NCBI GenBank assembly: GCA_963971305.1
Contig: OZ020305.1
Span: forward strand, 7,349,001-7,413,000
DNA length: 64,000 bases
Source: Arcuatula senhousia
Lineage: Eukaryota > Mollusca > Bivalvia > Mytilida > Mytilidae
Direction: 5' to 3'
How positions within the stretch are numbered: the stretch's first letter is position 1; each line of letters opens with the position of its first letter. The notes beneath the pieces are model-generated. The model was not told where the DNA came from. It made no database searches and saw only the letters and a program-made list of their open reading frames with translations. The translations under genes and the position numbers were made by a program. Below are positions 26,601-41,600 of this stretch, piece by piece.

Positions 26601-29600
26601 TCACCATTTTGATTGGACAAAATCTATAGGAGTTATGGGACTTTATTGACTTAGTTCATTCTAGGTCATAGGAACACTTTGTGAGCGCAACTCCTCTGAG
26701 ACCACTAAACAGATTTTGACTTTTTTCATTTTATGTCATAGGAACACTTTGTGAGCTCAGATTTTGATGAAATTTTGTAGGATTGTTTGTCATGATATGT
26801 AGGTAATCATATCGCAAAGCCATTTAAATTTTAAATCAAATTCAAATTTAATGCGGCGGCGGGGGACATTGGCTACGTGTAGCAATCTTGTTATCACTCA
26901 GTCATTTTCTTTTTTTGTGTTATGCTGCATGTGAAAATTTTCTATCCATGGAACTTGCATATACATGTAACAGGTTATTTTTTTAATAAGGAATTATTTT
27001 GGAGCTTGGAAAAATAAGTTAAAAATTTATGAAATAGACTAACCTCTACTTAGAGGGTTAGTCCTGCTGGCATGGCTAATGGTTTGGGTTAGTATTGTAG
27101 CAATATACATGTGAACTTAACTAACGCCCTTAGCCATGCAGTCATGACTACCCCCCCCCCCCCCCTTTGTACAGGCTAGTCATTTAATAAGTCTTGGGAA
27201 TTAATTTTCCAAAGAATAAATAATTTCAGGTCCAAATGATAGTTTCTTTTATCATTATACATTCATAACAAAGGGTCACCTTGTAAGCTAAATGTGTGTT
27301 TTGTTATACATGTAGGTTCAGCAAAAATAATTAAAAAAAAAAGATTAAGGACCTCTAAGCAGTGTTTATTTGAACCCCTGCCTTCAGTGCATCACTTTCT
27401 AAATGACTTACAAGATATTTGTTATATATTATATAGTCTTCCTTATTAATAGTGAATTTATGGTTTCAAGTTTGAAGGAGGCCTAATGAACATAGTCTTT
27501 GTATGTTATCTAAACTCGATTACCTAGGTCCTGTAATTTACAATTCTGTCACAAAATAGAGAGGTTATCGACAAGTTTACTTGAAATGATCTCCAATCTC
27601 AAGTATCTTAACATCAAAAATATACCTTTGATGGGTGACCACAAAAATGCATATGATGGAGAAGGGCAAGTAATATGCAGTAATTGAGTGTTGAAAACAT
27701 TGTGTTAAAGTGAAAAGTAGTTATCTTGATGGTTATAAACTCATTTATAATGTTGAAATATAATGTTGAAAATTATGGTAACTATTAGGTTCAGAGGAAT
27801 GACAGATCTTGTTAATACATTGAAAACATGTAGAGAAAAATTGAAAGCAAATCCGTGTTTTTGTTTGTTTAACCTGTCATTCCCCCAGAAAAGGGAATAT
27901 ATATACACCAGTAATGTCACATGAAGTGTATCATCTTGCTTGACTAAAGACTGTATGATCAAGAGGTCTCAGAAGTATTTTAACATTTGAGCCCCCCCTT
28001 CTCACAAGGTTACTTATTTGACTTATCCTCTTCATCCCAGCTGGATATAAGGCACCAACAAGCTTCCTCCACTTTTAAGGTGCACCTGATGTTGAACCCA
28101 TTGATTTGTTGGACGTTCCTTACCCAGCTGGTAACATGGTCGATTCAAGATGATAACATTTTGACAGATTTTACATCTATTTTTTAAATTAATAAATTTT
28201 TAAGTTTGATTTTCAGCACAGTTGAAAAGATATTTGACTAATGCCACTTTAACATTTTTTGGGGGTTTTTATGTGGCAAAGTTTCATATGATATACAATA
28301 AAATGACCTTTCACTTTTGTATTTTTTAGTACCCCCAATCTCAAGAGAAGGGGACATGTCCATGATATACAATTATATGACCTTTCACTTTTGTTTTTTA
28401 AAATATCCCAAATCTCAAGAGAAGGGGCTTGTCCATGATTCTGTCTGTTTGTCTGTACGTGTCCTCTCAATCTTTCATTACAAATAATAATTTGCCTACT
28501 ACTGAAGGGATGATTTCAAATTTAATGCACAGCTAAAGCAGGATGAGTTGTACTATGCCCCGGCATCATCTTTCCAGGTCAGTTGGTTATTTACTTCCTG
28601 TTTACTAAATGGTTGAGTGAGAGTATGCGTAGCACTTAGTGCAATCCCTTGTCTACATGTATGTCTCTAATTTTATATCTATTGACACTTAACATTCAGG
28701 TACATTTTCTCTCTTTCTAGTTGTACTGGAGGAGCCAAGACAGCATGCAGTGCTGGCACTGCTAACCCAAACACAGGACAATCCTCCAGCGGGGCATGTA
28801 CAGCATGTGCAACAGACTTCTACAGCTCGTCAGGGGCCAGTATCTGTACACAGTGTGGAGCAGGAACAGAAGCTAATGCTGGGAAAACAGCATGTGTGAA
28901 CTGTGGTACAGGGACATACAAGGCAACTGGTCAGACCTCTTGTCAGACCTGTCCTGCAGGTGGGTAATAAAACTTTAGACATGTCATAAAAAAGCTTCAG
29001 GGTTATTAAAGGCAACTGGTCCGACCTCATATCAGACTTGTCCAGGAGGTGGGTAATAACTTTAGACATGTCATAACAAAGGTTCAGGGTCATAAAAAGC
29101 AACTGGTCCAACTTCATATCAGACTTGTCCAGCAGGTGGGTACTTGTATCTTAGACATGTTAGAATTGTGGTACAGTGTCATACAAGGCATTTGGTCAGA
29201 CCTCATGTCAGACATGTCCAGCAAGTTAATTGGTACTTATATTTTAGACATGTCAGAACTTTGGTATAGTGACATACAAGGCAACTTGTCAGACCTAGTG
29301 TCAGACGTGTCTAGCATGTTGTGACTTAGAATTGATAGTTTGCATAAAAGAATTGGTGCTGGTCATACTAGAAATGAAATTGCAAGGACAGCAATTAATT
29401 TCTCATATAAAAAAAAACTTGGAATGTGGTTTCATTATTCATTATTTGTGGGGTACCCATTTTTATGGTTTATATGGGTTTAAGTCAATCATTAAAATAA
29501 GAATCAAATAAATTGTTTTTTTTTACATTTATTACTTCAAGCAATCTGTGAAACAAATGTTTTTTTTTTTTTGGCAAAACCACAAAAAAAACTGATACCA

Positions 29601-32600
29601 ACGAAAAAAAGATAAATCCACACTCTACAGTATTTAATGCATTCTTACATAATCTTGAATACAAATAATTTTACATTGATTGATTTTGGCCCATTTTACT
29701 ATATATTTTATCATTTAAGATAGTCTGTGTAACTGTTAGTATTATGTAATTTAAAATCTCTTGGGAGGTCAAATACAAATAGAAAATAAAGTTCTCTATC
29801 ATAGTGTTTAAGTTGGTTTAAATATTGAAAAAACGATTGTATTTGAAGACTTGTATAAATTTGTCTCTTCCTGGTGTTTGTAAGCTTTAAGAGGAAATCA
29901 TACACAAAAAAATTACCAATTGTATCAGAAAGAGAAAAAAAAAACCTTATAGTATAAGAAATATTTGTTTACAAAATTAATTTTGAAATTGCTGCTATTT
30001 TACAAAATACATTTAGTAATATACGTATTGAAATTGGGCTAAGAAAGACTTGGTTGTAATTTGGGTGTTTTTATGAGCAGTATTGCTGATTTTGCTCTCT
30101 GATGGTATGCTGGGATAAAGGGCTTATACATGCACTTTGTATACTTTTATACATTAATGACCTTTATGGACATTGTTAAATCATTGTTTTGAATCAATTG
30201 TTTGTTTGTATCATATTTTTACCATTTCATTCTTTTCTTAGTTCATAATACATTACATGTTAAGCACCTGTTTACAGTCTTTTTTAAAAGTAGGCCAGCC
30301 CTACTGGAAATATCCAGTTAAAATTGGTTCAGTGCAGTTAAATTTTACATTAGTTTAAATTAAACATATATGAAAATATTAGCAAATTTGATGAAAATAG
30401 GCATTCGGTCCACCGTTACCTCCACTTCCTAATTTCTTTGACTGTGTCTTTTGACTATAAAGTACATAATTTTTTTTCTTAATCAGGGTCCAAATGTCCC
30501 AGTTCTGGAATGACAGCCCATACTGTGTGTCCTGATGGAGACTACCAATCAAGTACAGGCCAGACAACATGTTCAGCCTGTCCCGCAGGAAGCCAGTGTT
30601 CAGATAAAACAACAGCGACACCTTGTGCCAAGGGAAGCTACTCTACTGCATCAGCCACATCCTGTACAGCGTGTGCTGCAGGAGACTATCAAGCTAGCAC
30701 AGGACAATCTTCATGTTCTTCTTGTACTGCGGGGCATGAATGTTCAGACCCAACTGTAGCCCCAGCACAATGTGCGGCAGGAAAGTATGCAGCAGCTTCC
30801 TCTATCTCGTGCTCAGACTGTGCCACAGGGACCTATTCCTCAGCAGGTGCCAGTTCATGTACTGATTGTCCTGCCGGATCTCAATGCTCTAACCCAGCTG
30901 TCAGTCCAGTCCAATGTTTAGCAGGGACCTACTCAGGGGCCAGGGCAACATCTTGTACCGCTTGTGCCAGTGGAACGTATGCCAACTCTAATGGAGCCAG
31001 TTCCTGTACTGATTGTCCCTCGGGATCAGAATGTTCAGATGCCTCAGCCAGTCCTAATCAGTGTACTGCTGGGAACTATGCTCCCGCAAAAGCCATCACA
31101 TGTACAGCATGTCCATCAGGTAACAGTCTATGGTAGAATGGTTAGCTCCTTCAATAAAACTATAATCTTTCAGGTAGTTATGTATTGTTTTCAGCAGTGC
31201 TTATAAGATTAATATATCTTTTGTTTTATTTCAGTTTGCATGGATAGTTAGATACCAACATTTTTCTTTTCACTGGTACCATTGTTTCAGATATTTGACT
31301 TACATGATCTTTTTGCAGGCTTAAGGTTCAAATTGGAGCTGATATGAAGATATCTTATGTTTTCCAGTAACCAATCTTATAGAACTTCACTGTCTTAAAA
31401 TTCTATGCTTTTAGAAATAAAGCTTTCTACCTGAAGTAACATATCTTGAAGATTATACCATTATCTACAAAAACCCTTTCTATTCACATTTTCTTACATT
31501 TCTTGCTACATTCACATATGTTGTTATTGAAAACTTTGATGTAAATAATGTCTTTTTATTTCTATCATTTATTTCATTCTTCTTGTAAAAAAATATTTCT
31601 GCTTTCTGTTTCCTGTGATTTTCTATTGAACTTTTTACTAACCTTTTGACCTTTGACCTATTGCTGCTAATTAAGGATACTACAGTTCGAATGGAGTCTC
31701 TAGTTGTACACAGTGTCCTTCTGGACAATCTTGCACTGTGACTGGTACCCTAAACACATGTGCTAAAGGAACATACAGTCAAGCAGGGGAGATGACTTGT
31801 TCAAACTGCAATTCAGGTAAGGATAGTTGAAATGAGCATAAATACTAAAAGCTCAACTATATAAATAAAGACAATTGAATGCACACCAGCCATTAAAAAA
31901 AAGAGTTGAAAAAGTTGAAAAACTAAGAACACCCTGATACTTTCAAAACACATTGTTGTAGAAAAATAAGTCACAAGTTAATCCATTATTACCTATTAAG
32001 GCAAACAACAAGATCCATTACCTATAAAGGCAAATAACAAGAAAAACTAGCAATGCAATGAAAATCAATACAAAGTAAAAAATATATGTTTATCAAGGTT
32101 ACTACAGTGATTCTACAGGAGCTGACCTCTGTACCATATGTCCGGCTGGTAATGATTGTACTGACCCTGCCGTGACCCCTACATCATGCAGCGCTGGTAC
32201 CTATAGCAGTGAAGGTGTAGCAGGATGTGTGACATGTCCCTCAGGTAAACACGGTCAGAGGCAGTCTAATAATTGTTTGTCTTTTACTTAAATGGAACAG
32301 GGTTTTGAGAAAGGGTTTTTTACTTTTATTTAACAAAATTTTAGTAGTTGTTTAGTGTATTTTATTTCTATCATAGCATAAAAGTACATGTATTAGAGTT
32401 TTTGTTGTGGAAATTAAACTGGATCGATCCTACATGATTCATATGTAGATAGCGCTATTTAGTCATGGTTTTTTGGGGGAAATATTTTATGTTGGAAATA
32501 TTAAGGTATTTTTTAATATATAATATCATATTGAACTGTGAAGTTTTTCACTCTAACAACCTAACCATGTAGTATTATGAACTTTGATTTTTCGCTACCA

Positions 32601-35600
32601 AGGAACTTACAGCACAACTGGATCCAACATCTGTACAATTTGTCCTGCTGGTTCCTCCTGCTCTGGAACTGGAACTGTTTCCTCCTGTGTTGGAGGTACA
32701 TACAGTCCTGCAGGGGAGACAACTTGTTTAAACTGTAATACAGGTAATTTATTAAGAGACTTTTCTATTTAGCCCAGCTTACTGAGCTTAGACTATTTTT
32801 GCTTCTGCCATATTATTATCTCCTTTGTCATGTTGAAGATTATGCCTACTGACACTTTGCAGTGAATTTTTAAATTTTGAACACTAAGCTTAATAAAAAT
32901 AGTTTAAGTGAGTAAATTTTTAAAAGCAATATTGCTTGTTTTAATAGCTAAGTATTAACATGAAGAATGAGTTACTAGTATAAAATGATGTTAAAAACAG
33001 AAACCATTTATGCTGCACTTAAGGTTTTGTAGTCATATAAGTGAATGGTTTTTTATCTACCAATATATAAATTGTATTTCAGGGTATTACTCCAGTGCTG
33101 GCTCCAGCTCTTGTACAATATGCCCTGCTGGTCAAGATTGCTCTGACCAATCTGTTGCCACACCCTGTGCCGCTGGTACTTTCAGCAATGTTGGAGACTC
33201 AGGATGTACTAACTGTCCAACAGGTGAATTGATTCTCTCTTAAAATCTATGTTATTGTATACATTGTATATCTGTTATGAAGATGCACCTTTAGAAATAC
33301 AACATCTTTTAGATATTGTTTTATTGAAAACAGGTCTTTATTCTTAAGCAGTAGTTAAACATACTGAAAAAAGGGTATTTTCACATTGTTCATATGAAAT
33401 GAACTCTGTCTTTAAATGTATTTTACAGGTATAATATTTGTTGATTTCTTTTTCTTTTATTGCCAGCAGTCTTCAAAATGGGCCTGTGTGGGGCCAACCT
33501 TCCTAATTATCTCTATCAAAGAACACGCATGTATATTGATAATGTATTTAGTATATCCAAGTTGGATTCCTGGGTCTTTGAAACTTAATGAAAGTTTACA
33601 ATGTTTCAGGCTATTACTCCAGTGCTGGTTCAGGCTCCTGTACGATGTGTCCTGCGGGTCAGAATTGTTCTGATCAGTCTGTAGCCTCACCCTGTGCCGC
33701 TGGTACCTTCAGCAATGCTGGAGACTCAGGATGTACTAACTGTCCAACAGGTAGGATTTTTTTTTAGGAAGTGGAAGTGCTAGTTTGTGACCTGCGAATT
33801 TGTTATCCACTTTTATCTATTAAGAGTAATTTTTTCTATGAGAATGGTTTTCTCTAAGTTTAATAAGTTATACAAAGTTAAAAATGAATAGCCTAAAGTT
33901 AAAAAGTATTACAATCTTAACAAAGTTGATTTTAAAGCAAAGCTATGACAAACTATTGTGAAAATTTCAATAGAAATCATCTTGCTAAGGACTGCTTATT
34001 TAAAATAAATACTTTTCAAATGTTTTCTTTAGGTTACTATAGTGATTCACCAGCTTCAACATCATGTACAATATGTCCAGCAGGGTCTGACTGTACCGAC
34101 CCCACCGTGACCCCTACACAATGTCTGGCTGGTACTTTCAGCCTAGAGGGCACTGCTGGTTGCTCAAACTGTCCCTCAGGTAAATTCCAGCATAATTTAT
34201 AAATGAAGTAAAAAATCTTCAGAAAAAAAGTTGGTGAAGTATTCTGCACTCTTACCCAATTTATCCAAAGTAGACAGCACTGCCAGACAATATTACCCCT
34301 TTTCAAAAACTCTGTATGCTAGAACAAACCATTATTGAAAAATACACCAAAATGTTACAAAGAAATCATGCCACTTCTCTTGTGAATGTAATCAGTGATT
34401 GCAAAAGTAATACAGTTTAAGTGTGAAAATTTTAACTCGAAAACAAGTCTGAAAAACAATGAACTAGAAAAATTCAGTCTTGTCTGATAAATCAATATTT
34501 TCATCATTAGTTTTTTTATTTGTACATAATCAAAAGTACCAATATGAAAGTGGATTTACATGCTTAGTGATCATTTCATTGTTGTGCATGTAATTGCTTT
34601 GAGAACATAGAATAAATAAACCCTCCTTTTAGGATTCTATACATTAAAGTATTCAAAATGAACTGATGAATGCATGTTTTACAAACTGCAGCTCACAATT
34701 TATCTTAATGTTGTAAACAGCCCAGCACATATTGTAAACAATTCCAGAAATCAGTAGCAAATTATTCTTTATATGTATGTAGACACAGCACTTATGTACT
34801 GTGAATTCATTTATTTTTACAGGTATTAATATTCATGGTTTTTCTAAAAAGAACCTTATGTTGGATTTTAAGTTTTGTACATGAAGTTTAATGTACTCAA
34901 TGTAAAAAAAAAATTATCTCTTAGTTGGATTCTTATTTTCGTGGTTGACTTACACCACCGAAAACCATGAAAATTAATGCCCCACGAATAATAATGAAAC
35001 CACAGTAATTTTTGGAAAAAGCCACCTGTATGTCCTATTGTTTCAAATTTGTTTTATGAAATTTTAACATTCTTTGGTAATCTTTTATATGTTGTTTCAT
35101 TGAAGGATTTTACAGCATGAATATATCAGATTCCTGTACTCCTTGTCCAGTGGGAAAAGATTGCAGCGCACCATTAAATGGGACGGAGCTCTCTGATTGC
35201 TCCCCAGGCTTCTATAGCCTGCTGGGCGACGCCCAATGTCAAAGCTGCCCGTCAGGTAGTTCAGGACAGGGCATATCTGATCTAATTGAGCTGATGTCGC
35301 ATGCATTGTCTAATATTTAATTTGAGATGTTTCAAGTTATTTATGATGTTGTTTTAATGTTTTAATTTTCAATGGAGCATTTTAGCAAAATGAGAAAATA
35401 CCAGTTGTGGATCCAGACTTTGGCATGGTTGTGGACCTTTGACTGTAAAAAGACTGAATCCCCACCCATGATGGTCATACCTAAATGGTTTCCTATAAAG
35501 TCAACATCAACAAAATTCATACTTCTTCTTTTGAAAAATGACCCACATCTAAAAAATAATATAAATGTCATAGCATAGAGAATAATTGTTTGAATTTTAC

Positions 35601-38600
35601 ACCCAGATCGATTTTCAAATGATAAAACAAAAATACTATGATTACAAAGCCACTTTTTGACAAGTTTTAATGTCTGGTCAGTTGCTGGATGCTCCATTGA
35701 TAAGTTGTGCATGTATAATCCATTATGATTAATATTTGCGCTATTATTTTTCACAGGTGGACAGATTTTGCAATGCTGTTGTTTTCTGATTCAATGTTGG
35801 TTTTATATGATTATGTTGTTTTGTTTGTTGATTATAATGACTTATACCTGTATGATTATTTCTTTTCAAACACAACTCTGGACGTTGTTTGATATTCTGA
35901 TACATGTACATGTATTTGAAGAAAACAAATTATCAAAGTACTTTTAAATAACTACTTGATAAATGATACATTTACTTTTTAATGTTAAAGTATTTATCAC
36001 GTTTATGTGATTATTAATTTAGGCCATTCTTAAAACATCCAAGAGTTTGAATTGAAAAGAAAATGATACAGCAATTTTTGTTTAATGTTTGATAATGATT
36101 TACATAATTTGTAAGTTATGCATTTACAATAACTATTAGTTTAACACTGGGTAGCTTCTTACGTTTACAACCTTACACTTGGTTATGGGAGTTATAGCAG
36201 TCCTTATTTTTTGTATTTATCATATATGAACCCCAGCATTTTTATCACTTCAAAGATTAGAGGAAAGAAAATAAAGTAGAGAAATATTTTTGTTTGAAGT
36301 TTTTGCCTTTATTTACAAGTCAATTCAATATTCAATAGATCTGCATTTTCAAACTAAAGTAATTTATTCATGTAAAATATTTTAAGAATTTTATTTAAAT
36401 ATAAGACTCTACTATAGAAATTGCAATTTAGAGAGTATACAACCAATAGAATTAAAGAAATATTGGTTAAATGTTAATTCTGTTACAAAACATTAATTGT
36501 TGAAAAGATTCCCATGAAATGCGCATGAATTCCTGTTTTCTGGAATTAAAAAAAGAAAAGCCCTTAGAGTTTAACATGATGGTTCAACCTTCGTCTTTCT
36601 TCATTGTAGGTTACTACAGTTCATCGGCTGGTAGTGGATCATGTACCCAGTGTACAGCAGGAAGTTCTTGTACCAGTACAACCATCACAGCCTGTGGCCT
36701 GGGAAAATACAGCGTGGCCGGGGAGACAGCTTGCCGAGACTGTCCAGCAGGGTTTAAATGTGACACAACAACAACAGCAACACCTACTGAATGCGTAGCC
36801 GGAGAATATGCCGCAGCTTCAGCATCCACCTGCTCCAGTTGTAGTACAGGGGAATACAGTGCCGCAGGTGCAGCTAGCTGTACACAGTGTCCAGCTGGCC
36901 ACAAATGTACCACAACGGCATCTACACCAGTTCAGTGTCTAGCAGGGACATATGCTCCCGCAGGATCTACCACATGCACACCCTGTGAAGCTGGAAAGAA
37001 ATGCCCTTCTGATGGAATGAGCTCACCAACAGATTGTCCCACAGGATATTATCAGGAGAACACAGGACAGACAACATGCTCACAGTGCACACAAGGTAGG
37101 ATGATATATTAAAACATAAAAAATATGATTTTGTAACGTATCTGATTTTCTGCTGCAGAGAGCAGCAAAGCGGTGACCATTGGGCTTTCCATAGTCTAAA
37201 AGGGCAAACACAAAATCATTTGTTTTATATAAATATAAGCAACAACAGGAATACAAACCAAACTAAAACACAAAAAAACACATTTAATAAATTAACTCTA
37301 ATTAGCATCATAAACTCAACTATTCAATGAAGTTTCATGAAACTTTCACACAAAGTTTGTGACATACTTGCCATGTACATGTGTACCTTATTTTAAAATT
37401 TAATCTGATTGTTTTGGGGGAATTTGGAGGATATTTATTTGTGAGCAGCATTTTTTTATAATTTTCATGTTAATTACTATATTTATGATTTGTTTTTTGA
37501 TGTGGTATAAAATAGCAATAGTATAATATCAAATCAAATGATTATTATAAAGCTAGGAATTATTATACTAAGCATGAAAACTGTATCTCTTACTATCTTT
37601 TAGTAAACTTTACTGGTTAGGGAGTAGTTCTTACCATGTTGTCTTTTAAAAAAATCATATAATACCTTTGCTACTGATCATTTTATTATTGTTTTCCATT
37701 GAAATTGTCAAGGATTGGCCCATTTCAAGATAAACATTTCCTTCTTATAGATATGTACATATTTCATATCTGACTGTAAAAATGATTTAAGGTCTAAAAA
37801 TTGGGTGTTGAGATTTACTTGCTGGTAAGAACTACTCTTTGACCAGAAATAGTGCTAGTCAATACTTTGTGATTATTCAAGTGTTGCTTTAAATTTAGAT
37901 TTTTTTCTGGTCTCGAATGTAAAATATGAATTGATTGAATAATGTCCTTTGGGCAGTTTTTCAGTCAATATTTTGTTCAGTCTGTACATAAATGTGTATG
38001 TTTTTTTCTCTCATTATATTTGTAAAGATAGTTTATTGATTTATATTTTTTAATTTAACCTTTTATCATTCATAATTAAAATTCAAGTTGAGCTCTGAAA
38101 GGGAAGAATTAATTCTAATACATGTAACATTAAAATTTTATACTATGAGACTATTAATTATATTAAGTTTGAAGTAAATTAAGTTTGTATTAGTACAACT
38201 AGTGTTCTACGTTTATTAACTGACCTATATATTAACCTTTCAGGCCACTACTGTAATGATCCTACTGTTGTCCCAACACCATGTGCTGCAGGAACTCACC
38301 AAGATATAAGAGGAATGGATAGCTGTAAAAATGTGAGAAGATCGTAGACCCATACATTTAGTTACATGGGTTGAATAGGGCATTTCACTTGCCAAAACAC
38401 TTCATTAATTGTTTCTTAAAAATCCATAGGGAATTATATTCAAATCCAATCTCAGAAATAAACCTTTTATTAAGACGTTTCGGCCATAGGCCTTCATCAG
38501 TTACACAAATACTCCTGTGCTACATTTTGACTGTCATCTCTTCAACTTGTATTGAATCTAAAGATTTTCTTGATATTCAGTGATATTTTTTTTTATCATA

Positions 38601-41600
38601 AGTAGGGAGCTGTAAACCTCTTTGGATCCTTTATCACTTTTAAAATATTATTGTTTTTAATACCCATACCTTACATGTATTATGGTTTTTGTCTCGCCTG
38701 CGACGAATAGTCGCGGAAGGCGAGACTTAGGTATTACTTTGCGGCGGCGGCGGCGTCGTAAACTTTTTTGTAAGACTTTTGTGGACAATGAATTGCTTGA
38801 AAAGTATAATAGCTAGGCATCTGATATTTGGTATACAGACAGTTCAGGTTATGGTCTACGCAACTGTCACCATGCCATGTGACCCTGACCCCATTTTCAC
38901 TCTCCAGTGACTCTGTGAACTTAGGTCTTTTTTCAGGCCGTAAACTTTTTTGTAAGACTTTTGTGGACGATGAATTGCTGGAAAAGTATATTAGCTAGGC
39001 ATCTGATATTTGGTATACAGACAGTTCAGGTTATGGTCTACACAACTGTATCCATGTTTTGTAACCCTGACCCCATTTTCATGCTCCAGTGACTCTGTGA
39101 ACTTAGGTCTTTTTTCAGGCCGTAAACATTTTTGTAAGACTTTTGTGGACGATGAATTGATGGAAAAGTATATTAGCTAGGCATCTGATATTTGGTATAC
39201 AGACAGTTCAGGTTATGGTCTACGCAACTGTCACCATGCCATGTGACCCTGACCCCATTTTCACGCTCCAGTGACTCTGTGAACTTAAGTCATTTTTCAG
39301 GCCGTAAACTTTTTTGTAAGACTTTTGTGGACGATGAATTGCTGGAAAAGTATATAAGCTAGGCATCTGATATTAGGTATACAGACAGTTTAGGTTATGG
39401 TCTACGCAACTGTTACCATGCCATGTGACCATGGCCCCATTTTCACGCTTCAGTGACTCTGTGAACTTAGGTCTTTTTTCAGGCCAAAAAACTTTTTTGT
39501 AAGACTTTTGTGGACGATGAATTGCTGGAAAGTTATAATAGCTAGGCATCTGATATTGGGTAAACAGACAGTTGCGGTTATGGACAACGCAACTGTCACC
39601 ATGCCATGTGACCATGACCTCATTTTTATGCTCCAGTGACTCTGTGAACTTAGGTCTTTTTTTCAGACAGAAAACTTTTTGTAATACTTGTGTGGACAAT
39701 GGATTGCTTGAATAGTTTAATAACTAGGCATCTGTTTTTAGGTATACAGACACTTTTTGTGTTTATATCAAGAAATGAAAGCTTAGGTAGTTGATTTTTG
39801 TGATGGTACCGGCAGGCGAGACATACTTTTAGTGGCCACACTTGTGTTAAACAAGCCAAAACATTTTCATAATTTCCAATGTCAATGTTGTGACAATTTC
39901 ACATTGAATAAATTAAAGGCAAGTTTATGTATCAATAAATCCAATTTACTTTTAGCCTGTTGTTCATTTCAGTGTCCTTCAGGATACTATGCTGACTCTA
40001 CAGGAGCAATAACATGTACTATATGTCCTGCCGGGTCCTCCTGTGCTGATGCCACGTTGGCACCAGTGCCTTGTGTAGCTGGAGAAGTAAGTTATTTTAT
40101 CCATTGTGTGCAGTTGATTTTATAAACCATATATAATATTAAATATTAAAACAGAGGAGAAATTGATTTAATGATTGAAATATTTAAAATCTACCATGAA
40201 ATGATGTGTATTTTTGTCAGAAAAAGAAGTTGGACCTTTAAAAAAACTGTTTTCATGCTTTATTCAAAAGATAAATTGTTAGCTTTTATAAAATACTTAT
40301 CATTTTTGGCCGGATTTCAGGGAGTGAAAAATCCGGGTTATAAAATGGTGAATGTCAGGCAGGCGGGCGGGAAACAAATTTTCGTAACAGTTTTCTCAGC
40401 AACTACTAATCACAGCCACTTGATATTTGGTATACAGCATCAGGGTGGGGTCCCATAACGTGGGATTCGATTTTAGGTCTGTCGCTCACCTACTTCCTGT
40501 TTAACAAAATCCAGCCATTTTTGACTTTGACAGATTTTTCTATTTTTTTTAATTGTTATCAGAACTTAATAAAAATATAAGAGATAATGTTTGAAGCGAT
40601 CCATTTATTGCTATTATTTATGAATCAAAATTGATTTTGAATGCCTAAACTTAAAAAAAAAGAATTCAGTCAATTCTTTGATATTTTTTTATGAATTTGT
40701 TTTACAGTATTCCTCATCAGGTGCTACATCATGTACGTCTTGTCCAGCTGGCAGTGTGTGTACAGGTGGCGCTTTAACCACATGTAATGTAAGTGAGGAC
40801 TAACCTGAAAGCATGATCTTTCTGGCACATATTCTATATTCTTTCATGTTTAATATAGATGGGAGAGTTTTGTTATAGATAAAACCAAACATTCTTACAC
40901 CTTTTTTCAAATGTTAACTTAAAGATTGTAAAATTTTAATATTTTATCCAATTAATATATTGAAAATATGAAAAAGGTGAAATCTTAAATCTGTACATGT
41001 TTTTTTAATGTGAATAAACAAATTCTTTGATATAAAAATTATTAGTAACTTGCTATATTTACCCATTTTAGACTGGAGAATATGTAGATGGCAGCACTTG
41101 TACAGATTGTCCACAGGGTTATTATTGTCCAACGCCCTCTTCAGGCAAAATTATGTGTCCCAGTGGCTCTTACCAAGATCTGACCAAGCAGACATCCTGT
41201 AAAGATTGCCCAGCAGGGCAGAAATGTACAGACAGTCCGCCCATCACACCTGTAGATTGTGTGGCAGGTTATTACAGTTTACTAGGAGAAGTAGCTTGCA
41301 CAGTAAGTGACATATAAATTAAACTTTTAATTTATGATTATTAGTTTGAAAAAAACATATATGTTAATCTGTCATGATTAATTATATTGTTTACAAGAAG
41401 AAGAAGAAGAACTCTTTATTATCCAATCAAGGACCAATTATGGGCATGATCCACAAAACAATGACATTAACAGGACAAATAAATGTAAATTACATATATT
41501 AATGATATCCATAGTCATACAATATCAAAATAATATAACCAATGGACAGTTGGTAAAATGCTCTTTACCTCGAATAATACTAAATGTCCATGTATGGACA

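Larger units (their letters stand above)
14900..28720. other. Intron 3 (13.8 kb)
   Basis: By far the longest intron. It contains scattered repeats listed separately and otherwise AT-rich DNA. Open frames (for example 15827-16171, 17421-17681, 19363-19704, 22206-22616) are AT-driven, show no motif I recognise and have no homologue I can name. I found no cysteine-rich exon of the gene here. Confidence 0.65.

Noticed and set aside
29049..29324. 91-codon open frame after exon 4 as an extra exon
   Set aside because: No acceptor precedes it and its frame does not keep the cysteine pattern; it is explained by the decayed exon-end copies.
39373..39859. Minus-strand open frames with repeated peptide words
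   Set aside because: They read the 182-bp family B unit; the peptide repeat follows the DNA repeat and no family is recognisable.
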